21,564 nucleotides of DNA from Stentor coeruleus (taxonomy: Eukaryota > Ciliophora > Heterotrichea > Heterotrichida > Stentoridae): assembly GCA_001970955.1 (NCBI GenBank), contig MPUH01001190.1, positions 1 to 21,564 on the forward strand, given 5' to 3'. The notes beneath the pieces were generated by a model. That model was not told the origin of the DNA. It saw nothing but the letters and a program-made list of their open reading frames with translations, and searched no databases. Shown piece after piece: positions 15,058 to 21,564 of this stretch. The translations under genes were made by a program, and so were the position numbers. How positions within the stretch are numbered: the stretch's first letter is position 1; each line of letters opens with the position of its first letter.

Positions 15058-17250
15058 TTATTTTTGTTTGATTTTTGTGGGAAGTTTTAATGGTGATTGC
15101 AATTTAGTTTTTTTCTTTTTTATAAGGTTTTTAAGTTCTTTAGAAACTTTTGGGTTTTTAATTAGGATAATATCTTCTTTTATTGATCTAACCCTATCCC
15201 TATCAGCAATCAAACTGCTCAATTGGGCTTCTCTATCAAATTCTGCATAATTTTTAATATAAGTCAAAGTTTCAATCTCACTAACTATCTGCGGCCTTAT
15301 AACTCTAAACTTCTCTTTTATTTCAATTTCTATATAAATCTTACTTTGTTTTTCAAGCCTTCTTATATCATTTTCAATAAAAAGTATTTTGTCCTGATAC
15401 TCTTCAATTTCTTTTCCCCCATGATATTTAGCATTACTAATCTCATAAAACAATTCCTCAAGTTCCTTAGTAATCTCTTCCCTTTCTCTTCTAATCCTCA
15501 TAAGTTCATCCTTAACCTCTCTATATTTCTCATTTTCTTCATAAATTGTCGTCTGCAATTTCAAAATCTGTTTATTGATTTTTTTCTGCACTTGATTTTT
15601 TTCTCTAATTTTTTCTTGTATTTTTCGCTCAGCTTCCTGAACTTTATACTCCCCCTTCGCTAATTTTTCATTCTCAATTCTCAGTTTTGGCGAAAAAAGG
15701 GCTTTATAACTAAAATTATTTTTCAGTAGATTTCCTTTAATTTCTTTCACATATTTTAAATTGATTTCATTTCTTAAAAGGTCAATTTTCAGTAAATTTT
15801 TTTTAGATCTCGCAACTTCTGATAAGAGTTTTCCTGTCGCACTTTTAAATGAGTTTTCAGTGAAGGATAATTTTTCTATAGTGCAGTTTTTCCTTAGAGC
15901 CTTAGCAATAGCTACACCACCTTTGTTTTTAATAATATTATGACTTAAATCCAAAAATAAAAGTTTATCATTCTTCATAAGCATATCTGCAATAGAAAAA
16001 GCTCCTAAGTTACTGATACTATTATTACAAAGTCCAAGTTTTTGCAATGCTATATTTAAACATAAACCTTCACAGATTTTGCTTAGATTCTCATCTTTAA
16101 GATTACAGTTGTTTAATGATAAAAACTTTAAAGTCCCGTTTATATGAATACATTTCCCTATATGCCCACCTGTTTGTATACCTATATCATTACAATCAAA
16201 AATCAATTCTACAATAGATGCATTATTTTGCAGAGACTCAAAAATTATCATAGCTCCAACACTTGATATCCCACATAAAGACAGATTGAGTTTGGTTAAA
16301 ATACATGATTTTTCCAGTTTATTAGACAGCATTTTATTTAAAGACTGACAAGCTTTATTCTTTATTTTGTTCCCAGAAATGTTAAGTTCTTGTAAATTTG
16401 TCGTAATTAGAGCTTGACAAAAGCTATCAAGGCTATTAAAAATAATACAATTGTAGCTTATGTCCAAGAAGATTAAGATTTTATTATTGGCAATTCCTTT
16501 TATTATATTCTCAAAGCCTTCTTTACCTATACTTGTATCGCTTATATTTAAATGTGTAAGGATTTTATTGGTTTGAAGATATTTACTCACTGCTATAGCA
16601 CCTTGAATACCTATACGATTACGATGCAAAGCTTCTGAAGATGAAAAATTTATAGAAATCATATACTCGTTTTCTTGTAAAATACTGAAGAAATTCAATG
16701 ATCCTTCTATACTTATATTGTTATTACTAAGATCAACTGATACAATAGATGTATTTAGCTTAAGGCATTTGATTAAGTAATTTAATCCTTTTTCACCAAT
16801 AATGTTTTTGCTTAGATTTAGTCTACAAAAGTAGGTATTATTTTTTAATATATTTGAGATAACTTTCATGCTTTCTGAACCTAAACCATTTTCTTTAAAA
16901 TCCATAGTTCGATTTGAAAATGACTTCCTACAAAAATTATAAAAACGCTCTTCTTGATCTCTGTTGTAAAAAATCCCAAGATCTTTGCATTTGGCTAGGT
17001 AGATTCTTTTTACTTCAAATGGTATTAGTCCTGGGATTACTGTTATTGAAACTGATTTTATAATAGCTTTAGAGGTTAGACATAAAGAACCTGAAGTCGC
17101 TGGCTGGAGAAGAGAGTTTGAAAGGTCGGAACTCATTAAGGATGAAAGTCGCTGACTAGACATCGAAGGAAATGCATTTCTCGTCCTTACAAGTCTATGA
17201 AAAGGTTTTAATGATCTGAAACTACCTTTAGTACTCCATGATATTTTCAT
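15058..17250 (-). CDS. Leucine-rich-repeat protein (RNase-inhibitor type) with C-terminal coiled coil
   Basis: A 730-residue ORF from ATG 17250 to TAA 15058. After a Ser-rich basic head (~1-60), residues ~110-515 form about 13-14 leucine-rich repeats of ~28-30 residues of the ribonuclease-inhibitor/NLR class: LxxLNLSxNxIGxxGxxxL. Examples are FCRLNLSKNIIGEKGLNYL, IVSVDLSNNNISIEGSLNFF, LTHLNISDTSIGKEGFENI, LLFLDLSHNIIKNKGGVAIA and TIEKLSFTENSFKSATG. Residues ~520-685 are a long highly charged coiled coil (KLAKGEYKVQEAERKIQEKI…EREEITKELEELF), followed by a basic tail. No NACHT/ATPase domain is present. LRR plus coiled coil in protists is common among axoneme and basal-body proteins, so a cytoskeletal protein-binding role is plausible. 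The minus-strand SPRY gene lies 136 nt upstream. Its leader reads GCTTATCAA just before ATG, one base from the GCTTATAA element. Confidence 0.92.
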   Translation of the reverse strand: MKISWSTKGSFRSLKPFHRLVRTRNAFPSMSSQRLSSLMSSDLSNSLLQPATSGSLCLTSKAIIKSVSITVIPGLIPFEVKRIYLAKCKDLGIFYNRDQEERFYNFCRKSFSNRTMDFKENGLGSESMKVISNILKNNTYFCRLNLSKNIIGEKGLNYLIKCLKLNTSIVSVDLSNNNISIEGSLNFFSILQENEYMISINFSSSEALHRNRIGIQGAIAVSKYLQTNKILTHLNISDTSIGKEGFENIIKGIANNKILIFLDISYNCIIFNSLDSFCQALITTNLQELNISGNKIKNKACQSLNKMLSNKLEKSCILTKLNLSLCGISSVGAMIIFESLQNNASIVELIFDCNDIGIQTGGHIGKCIHINGTLKFLSLNNCNLKDENLSKICEGLCLNIALQKLGLCNNSISNLGAFSIADMLMKNDKLLFLDLSHNIIKNKGGVAIAKALRKNCTIEKLSFTENSFKSATGKLLSEVARSKKNLLKIDLLRNEINLKYVKEIKGNLLKNNFSYKALFSPKLRIENEKLAKGEYKVQEAERKIQEKIREKNQVQKKINKQILKLQTTIYEENEKYREVKDELMRIRREREEITKELEELFYEISNAKYHGGKEIEEYQDKILFIENDIRRLEKQSKIYIEIEIKEKFRVIRPQIVSEIETLTYIKNYAEFDREAQLSSLIADRDRVRSIKEDIILIKNPKVSKELKNLIKKKKTKLQSPLKLPTKIKQK

Positions 17251-17259
17251 TTGATAAGC
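17251..17259 (-). promoter_or_regulatory. GCTTATCAA, near-match to the start-proximal element of the LRR gene
   Basis: On the minus strand GCTTATCAA abuts the ATG at 17250. It differs by one base from the GCTTATAA found before the genes at 8570, 12798 and 14008. Confidence 0.25.
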
Positions 17260-17386
17260 ATCTCTATTATTTTTCTCATATTTTCTATCCTCTTATAATT
17301 CTTATAAAAATTAGAATACCCAAACTTTAAAATTCTATTCATAATTGAGTCTAAAGGAATAATTTATTACAAATTCCGATGACAAC

Positions 17387-18262
17387 CTAAACTCCCATAA
17401 TCTTCCCAAGTGAAACCTGTATTTTTGGATAATTAATGGTAACTACAGGAAATACTTTTTGAGGTATGTCTGTAAAAGCACTTCCAAACTCCACACCATT
17501 TTTCATAAAAGAAAGTGTCGCTTTTGTGTTTTTGTACTCTAGTTTCACTTTTAGCACATCTCCTGTAGTTATCCTTTCGCCATAATCTTCATGTGCTCGG
17601 TTGCCTATTTTTTGGCATCCAACACACATAAAACCCCAGAACTCTCCATCTAAAGGACTGCTTTCAAGACCGAAATTCTTAGTTGCAACTCCAATAAAAA
17701 CCTCTTCCTCTTCATCATACTGGATCATAAAATCCATTTTAATATCCCACTCATGGCTGCCAGCATTAAACTCCACTCCGCCAAATATCGAGTCATAACT
17801 AATCTCGCTTTCTTCTTTTTTCCTAACCGTAAGCAAATCATCCAAAAGCTCAATATTAGGACTCTTATTAACAACATCCCATGTAAAACATTGTTTCGTT
17901 ATCCCTACAAGCTTTGTCTCAGCTTTCATTTTTACACTAAAAGGTGAGTCAAACGAGTTTATATTCACAACCTTACCGCGGACCAAGAAAAGTCTTACCT
18001 GTACAGTTGGAGGTAGTGCCAGTTCTTTATGAACAAGAACAAAAAGCTTAGAAAAGTCCTGTAAAATGTCCCAGTCAAAATTTAGAGTCTTACGGTCAAG
18101 GGCAAATATTTTAACACTGATAGGAATAGAGGATTTTAATGAATCCAGTTTCAAGTACCCAGTGCCTCCCCAGGACAATTGGACAAGAGCTTGTGATAGC
18201 TTTTGCTCTAGGACTTTGCCATATCCCCATGAAGTGTAAACCCATTTCTCATCAGATATCAT
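17387..18262 (-). CDS. SPRY-domain protein
   Basis: A 291-residue ORF with three parts. Residues ~5-40 (KWVYTSWGYGKVLEQKL, ALVQLSWGGTGYLKLD) look like a small beta-barrel of the Tudor/KOW/SH3 sort (x-T-x-x-GxGxV...I/VxLxxG). Residues ~50-140 are unassigned and contain LPPTVQVRLFLVRGKVVNI. Residues ~160-290 are a SPRY domain: GGVEFNAGSHEWDIKM, EEEVFIGVATKNFGL, DGEFWGFMCVGCQKIGN, ERITTGDVLKVKLEYKNTKA, LSFMKNGVEFGSAF and FPVVTINYPKIQVSL, including the characteristic 'W-G' and 'F-x-x-NG' strands. SPRY domains bind peptides in other proteins; the partner is unknown. No RING, B-box or kinase is attached. It sits between the LRR and ANK-SAM genes on the same strand, 136 and 88 nt away. Confidence 0.9.
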   Translation of the reverse strand: MISDEKWVYTSWGYGKVLEQKLSQALVQLSWGGTGYLKLDSLKSSIPISVKIFALDRKTLNFDWDILQDFSKLFVLVHKELALPPTVQVRLFLVRGKVVNINSFDSPFSVKMKAETKLVGITKQCFTWDVVNKSPNIELLDDLLTVRKKEESEISYDSIFGGVEFNAGSHEWDIKMDFMIQYDEEEEVFIGVATKNFGLESSPLDGEFWGFMCVGCQKIGNRAHEDYGERITTGDVLKVKLEYKNTKATLSFMKNGVEFGSAFTDIPQKVFPVVTINYPKIQVSLGKIMGV

Positions 18263-18350
18263 ATTATAGTATAACCCAAGTTCAAAGAAAATCTAACTTT
18301 TACTAGTTAAATTATAGGTTTTAAGACAAGTCTTTTAATTTTATAATTAA

Positions 18351-19829
18351 CTAAAATACTCTGCAAAGCTCACAAGCTGAACTGTTGAACTCTTTGTCTA
18401 TAGTCAAGTCTCTTTTTTTCCTGTTGTTTACATACTCAAAGCCAGTTGCATCTTCTTTAAGTTTAGAAAGTATCCGGTGTCTATGGCCTGGCTTGCCTAT
18501 ACCCATAAGCCTAAGATCATCTGCAGTGATTTCCCAAGGACTATTCATGATTAAAAGCATTTCTTCAAGTTCCTCATATCCATTGTCTAAGAAATTCTGA
18601 TAAAGTTCTTTTAGATTTAAAGATTCAAGCCATTTGCCTAGATCAGGGATATTCAACATCCACCCACTAGCAGGATTTCCTACTGTACAACATTTAAAAG
18701 GATTAGGTGCTGGTTCAGACCTACGTTCTTTTTTATATGCTAAACCATCTAAAGCTAGTAAGAATCTTTTACGTAAACCAGACTTCATTATACCGATTTC
18801 TTTTAACGTCATTTCAGTTATTGGAAGATTTGAAGACATTTGATAGCTTAGTTGTTTTAAATCATCATAGCCTGCTCCTAATAAGATTGTATAAAGTTCT
18901 TCAAGATGAGCTTTACAAAGCCAGTTATAAAGTTCTGGATTACGTTCTGTACCACCAAATGATATAGCTTTATTACGGTCTACAATTATGTCATAGCCTG
19001 TTTTTTCAGCATCTGGTTCGACAAGTAAACTGGCATTATGACTATAATTTGGAGTTTTTACTGTATCGACAGAGACTCGGACAGCTTCACGGATTTTTTT
19101 ATGTATGTCTTCGAGTTGTTTAATTTTATGCTCTACTGGCTTGTTTTCGCTGTATAAGGAGAACTCGGAATTGCTACGAGATAAACTAGGGGATACATAT
19201 TCAAGGGAAGACTTTTGTGGAATTTCTGATGGCTCAGGGGAGGGAATGTAGAAGGAATTCACCCCAAGAAGTGACTGGATTTCAGAAGTTCTCGCAAGGT
19301 CTTTTGGACTTTTCCCATGGCGGTCTATCAAGTCAGTATTTGCGTGGTACTGAATTAACAGGCCCACAATGCTTGCGTAACAGAAATCTACTGCATAATG
19401 CAGAGGACTTTTGCCATACACATAATCTTGAACATTAGCATTCGCCTTATGCTGTAACAACAACTTAGCCATCTTAAAGTCTCCTTCAATACACGCCTGA
19501 TGAAGCGCAGTTTCTCCATCATTTTGCTGTATATTTGAATCAGCTTTAAAACCCAACAGCAATCTTGCAATTTCCCTCTGCTTATTAGAAGCAGCTCTAT
19601 GCAATGCAGTATCTCCCATTTTCGTCCTAATATTAGGGTCGGCTTTAGCTTTAAGCAAAGCTTCAACAACATTGATTTGCCCACAAACTACTGATCTATA
19701 CAGTTCAGTCCATCCCAGTTTGGGGTCGCATTCGTTAATTATTTGAGGATGCTTGGCTAAGCACTCTTGAAGTGCGGTGACGTCGCCTAGCCTGCATGTC
19801 TTTTTAAGTTCTTCAAGGCCTTCTTCCAT
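18351..19829 (-). CDS. Ankyrin-repeat protein with two SAM domains
   Basis: The 492-residue ORF has the order ANK-linker-SAM-SAM. Residues ~8-190 hold five to six ankyrin repeats (MGDTALHRAASNKQREIARL, DGETALHQACIEGDFKMAKL, GKSPLHYAVDFCYASIVGLL, HGKSPKDLA). A Ser/Pro-rich linker follows (~195-235) with a short helix. SAM1 is at ~299-364 (LYNWLCKAHLEELYTILLGAG…EMTLKEIGIMKSGLRKRFLLAL) and SAM2 at ~395-462 (LGKWLESLNLKELYQNFLDNG…ADDLRLMGIGKPGHRHRILSKL); the L-x-x-[ILM]-GI-x-K-x-G-x-R-x-R-[IF]-L core is textbook SAM. SAM pairs often polymerise or bind other SAM proteins, so this is probably a scaffold. The protein ends CELCRVF; the terminal CRVF could be a weak CaaX. Its start codon faces that of the claudin-like gene across only 68 nt. 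Confidence 0.95.
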   Translation of the reverse strand: MEEGLEELKKTCRLGDVTALQECLAKHPQIINECDPKLGWTELYRSVVCGQINVVEALLKAKADPNIRTKMGDTALHRAASNKQREIARLLLGFKADSNIQQNDGETALHQACIEGDFKMAKLLLQHKANANVQDYVYGKSPLHYAVDFCYASIVGLLIQYHANTDLIDRHGKSPKDLARTSEIQSLLGVNSFYIPSPEPSEIPQKSSLEYVSPSLSRSNSEFSLYSENKPVEHKIKQLEDIHKKIREAVRVSVDTVKTPNYSHNASLLVEPDAEKTGYDIIVDRNKAISFGGTERNPELYNWLCKAHLEELYTILLGAGYDDLKQLSYQMSSNLPITEMTLKEIGIMKSGLRKRFLLALDGLAYKKERRSEPAPNPFKCCTVGNPASGWMLNIPDLGKWLESLNLKELYQNFLDNGYEELEEMLLIMNSPWEITADDLRLMGIGKPGHRHRILSKLKEDATGFEYVNNRKKRDLTIDKEFNSSACELCRVF

Positions 19830-19897
19830 GATTATAAATATTATACCTTATATAACGATTACATTTTGTATTGAGTCAGAAAGTTAATCATATAAAA
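19830..19897. promoter_or_regulatory. 68-nt divergent spacer between ANK-SAM and claudin-like genes
   Basis: The two start codons point away from each other with only 68 nt between them, so core promoters of both genes must lie here or inside the coding regions. It contains TATATAA and TTATAAT on the ANK-SAM side and CATATAAAAATG on the other. No further element is recognisable. Confidence 0.5.
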
Positions 19898-20665
19898 ATG
19901 ATCATTGAAAAAGCGAGGCAAAAACTCTTATTCCTATCAATTAGTATATGGAACTATATTTTTATTGTTCTTAACCTACTCATACTCTGTCTTATGCTCG
20001 GGAGCTTATTAAGTCAAGAATGGGTTTCTGGTCAAGGTTGGTATGGTGGGATACTTAGAATTAACGGGGGGTCTTATTCAGGAAAGCATTATTCATCTGT
20101 GCCTTGTGAGAGTTCTGACTGCGTTTTTGACCTTTTAGAGNGGGTTTCTGGTCAAGGTTGGTATGGTGGGATACTTAGAATTAACGGGGGGTCTTATTCA
20201 GGAAAACATTATTCATCTGTGCCTTGTGAGAGTTCTGACTGCGTTTTTGACCTTTTAGAGACTGCAGGGGTTGTAATGATCGTATTTGAGCTTTTAAGTC
20301 TTTTATGTCTTCTTGTTTGGCTTACAGAAATTGTTTATCATACAAAAGGCATGAATATTTTAAAACCCTGGATAAGATATTTAGTCTTATCTGGAACTTT
20401 AGTCTTTCATTGTGTTGGGATTATTACGTGGGGAGCTGTGACAAAATTGAAATTCGACAGTGGTGAGGTCAAGAGCAAGACTGGCCCTGCCCTTTCTGTT
20501 GCTGTATCTGTGATCCTTCCAATATCGATTGTGATATATTTGATTGTGTTTATGCAGCCTAAGATAGAAAAAGAACATATACCTAATATGGACTCGGTTA
20601 GGATTGAACAAAGACATTCGTGGGGGAATGTCAAATCTGCAGATGAACCAGATAATCGTAATTAG
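19898..20665 (+). CDS. Claudin/PMP22-like four-helix membrane protein (contains a false assembly duplication)
   Basis: The ORF opens with TTG at 19871, but ATG 19898 (MIIEKARQKLLF) is the likely start. As assembled it encodes 255 residues including an X. Removing one copy of the 119-bp duplication plus the N (120 nt, in frame) gives 215. In collapsed numbering the helices are at ~17-38 (WNYIFIVLNLLILCLMLGSLL), ~83-104 (GVVMIVFELLSLLCLLVWL), ~119-141 (LVLSGTLVFHCVGIITWGAV) and ~157-179 (LSVAVSVILPISIVIYLIVF). The first extracellular loop has EWVSGQGWYGGIL followed by VPCESSDC, resembling the claudin/PMP22 W…(G)LW…C…C signature, though spacing differs. The tail is hydrophilic. It may be an adhesion or channel-like tetraspan; the exact function is unknown. 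Confidence 0.82.
   Translation: MIIEKARQKLLFLSISIWNYIFIVLNLLILCLMLGSLLSQEWVSGQGWYGGILRINGGSYSGKHYSSVPCESSDCVFDLLEXVSGQGWYGGILRINGGSYSGKHYSSVPCESSDCVFDLLETAGVVMIVFELLSLLCLLVWLTEIVYHTKGMNILKPWIRYLVLSGTLVFHCVGIITWGAVTKLKFDSGEVKSKTGPALSVAVSVILPISIVIYLIVFMQPKIEKEHIPNMDSVRIEQRHSWGNVKSADEPDNRN
20022..20260. repeat. 119-bp direct duplication around a single N (20141) inside a gene: assembly join
   Basis: Bases 20022-20140 and 20142-20260 match except at one position (G at 20086, A at 20206; a silent Lys codon change, AAG/AAA). The N between them and the two similar joins elsewhere point to unmerged contig overlap. The single difference could be an allelic variant or read error. As it stands the frame is preserved by chance (119+1 nt). 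Confidence 0.92.
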
Positions 20666-20845
20666 AAAATTGTTAATACAATATTAGAAATTATAGGAAG
20701 GCTACAAGCTTGTCGGCATTGTGGTTTGAAATAGGGAAGATGATAATTTTTTTGAGGTTTAGAGAAAGCTTATTGATTTATATAATTTACTATACCTCTC
20801 TATCCTAAAATGATAATAAAAACCCAAACTTTATCTTTATAAAAT

Positions 20846-21352
20846 ATGGATCCAGGAGAAGCTGAAATACAAAGTATTCAAATAAAAGAGATAATTAACA
20901 AAGAATTTAAGTTTATAAAGCAAGGGTCAAAAATAATAATTTCAGTTGGTACTACCTTAGAATTATCTTGGCTTATAGGTTGGATTCTTGGCTATCTAAA
21001 TTTTTTTATCTTCCTTGTTCCGTTTTTTATTTTTATTATAGTAGGATTTTTTGGCCTTAAATCATATCAAGACTCTTTGAGGTCATACTTTTTACCTTTA
21101 ATTATCATACAATATTCTTTTACAGGAATTATATTTTTAGTATCATCTATATTTTTTGTCATAGGAATATATACAATTTTTAAAAAATGTGATTATAGTA
21201 ATTGTAGTAGTAATGAAAACGAAGGATTGATTATGTTTATAATTTCAAGTGTTTTTATGATTATTTTCTCTTCATTAACTGCTTTGAGTTTATTTATGAG
21301 TAGTGCTTTTGATAGATATACAATTGCTTTATCATTAGTTAATCGTAAATAA
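20846..21352 (+). CDS. Four-helix membrane protein, 168 aa
   Basis: A complete ORF from ATG to TAA, preceded by TTTATAAAATATG, on the same strand 180 nt after the claudin-like gene. A charged amphipathic N-terminus (~1-28) is followed by strongly hydrophobic stretches: ~35-51 and 52-71 (LSWLIGWILGY, FFIFLVPFFIFIIVGFFGL), ~82-111 (FLPLIIIQYSFTGIIFLVSSIFFVIGIYTI) and ~127-152 (GLIMFIISSVFMIIFSSLTALSLF). A loop at ~113-126 has two cysteines (KKCDYSNCSSNE). Topology and size resemble a small tetraspan, related in layout though not obviously in sequence to the two other four-helix genes in the window. No family signature is visible and its function is unknown. Confidence 0.78.
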   Translation: MDPGEAEIQSIQIKEIINKEFKFIKQGSKIIISVGTTLELSWLIGWILGYLNFFIFLVPFFIFIIVGFFGLKSYQDSLRSYFLPLIIIQYSFTGIIFLVSSIFFVIGIYTIFKKCDYSNCSSNENEGLIMFIISSVFMIIFSSLTALSLFMSSAFDRYTIALSLVNRK

Positions 21353-21564
21353 CAAATAAATAATTAGAAGTCATATTTTAGGAGATGATATAAAATAGAT
21401 TTTTAGGATAAAAGATGAAATTTTATGGAATGAGGAATAAGTGCTTGAATACGATTTTATTTAGTTGTTGTATTTTGAATTTAAAAATTAAATTCCTAAT
21501 TCCGGTATACCCAAATTAATTCTTAAATAGTTTTGATTATCATCAATAAAATAGTAAATAAAAA

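Noticed and set aside
15005..15663. Plus-strand Phe/Leu-rich ORFs resembling membrane proteins
   Set aside because: They are antisense to the coiled-coil end of the LRR gene, where Lys/Glu codons read backwards as Phe/Leu/Ser.
19871..19897. Start of the claudin-like protein at TTG 19871
   Set aside because: Non-ATG start; ATG 19898 is in frame and directly precedes the amphipathic head and first helix.
1..21564. A reassigned genetic code
   Set aside because: TAA, TAG and TGA are all absent from the interiors of the long conserved genes, and TAA and TGA both end them. The one in-frame TAG in a conserved gene lies in a 15-nt intron.
1..21564. Bacterial-type systems, CRISPR arrays, transposons, tRNA or rRNA genes
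   Set aside because: No spaced repeats, transposase motifs, terminal inverted repeats or tRNA/rRNA-like sequence was recognised, and the gene content is eukaryotic.

Overview
The window looks like nuclear DNA of a ciliate, most probably Stentor (heterotrich). The DNA is very AT-rich. Long genes end at TAA, TAG or TGA with no internal reassigned stops, so the code is the standard one, unlike Tetrahymena/Paramecium (TAA/TAG = Gln), Euplotes (TGA = Cys) or Blepharisma (TGA = Trp). One gene carries a 15-nt GT...AG intron, the intron size known for Stentor. Gene content is plainly eukaryotic: PP2A scaffold subunit, SF-assemblin, a CRAL-TRIO/Sec14 protein, an LRR protein, SPRY, ankyrin-SAM-SAM, kelch and four-helix membrane proteins. 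The genus call is inference.

Layout. 2-2944 (+) is a large coiled-coil protein, open to the window edge. 3609-4661 (+) is a kelch-repeat gene broken several times. 5138-5620 (+) is a small membrane protein of unknown role. 6194-6457 (-) is a small ORF. 6840-8570 (-) is the PP2A A (PR65) subunit, and only 9 nt upstream of its start is the stop of SF-assemblin (8580-9362, -, two exons). 9575-10012 (-) is a decayed coding relic. 10254-10694 (+) is unknown. 10844-11515 (+) is a tetraspan. A 1.28-kb spacer follows. 12798-13970 (+) is a Sec14-like protein with a C-terminal CaaX box. 14008-14892 (+) is a coiled-coil protein. 15058-17250 (-) is LRR plus coiled coil, 17387-18262 (-) SPRY and 18351-19829 (-) ANK-SAM-SAM. 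19898-20665 (+) is a claudin-like tetraspan and 20846-21352 (+) a second four-helix protein.

Two cautions about the assembly. Three single Ns (6051, 12509, 20141) each lie between two copies of the same flanking sequence (33, 52 and 119 bp). These look like contig ends joined without merging their overlap, so the apparent 40-residue repeat in the protein at 19898 is probably false. The kelch breaks could be true decay or assembly indels.

No single pathway links the genes. Several suit a cortex-rich ciliate (SF-assemblin rootlet fibre, coiled-coil and LRR-coiled-coil proteins, membrane tetraspans, lipid-anchored Sec14). The most unusual signals are not genes. They are strong alternating G/C strand-skew blocks, a recurrent GCTTATAA element just upstream of several start codons, near-zero gene spacing, and spacers filled with coding-like debris.
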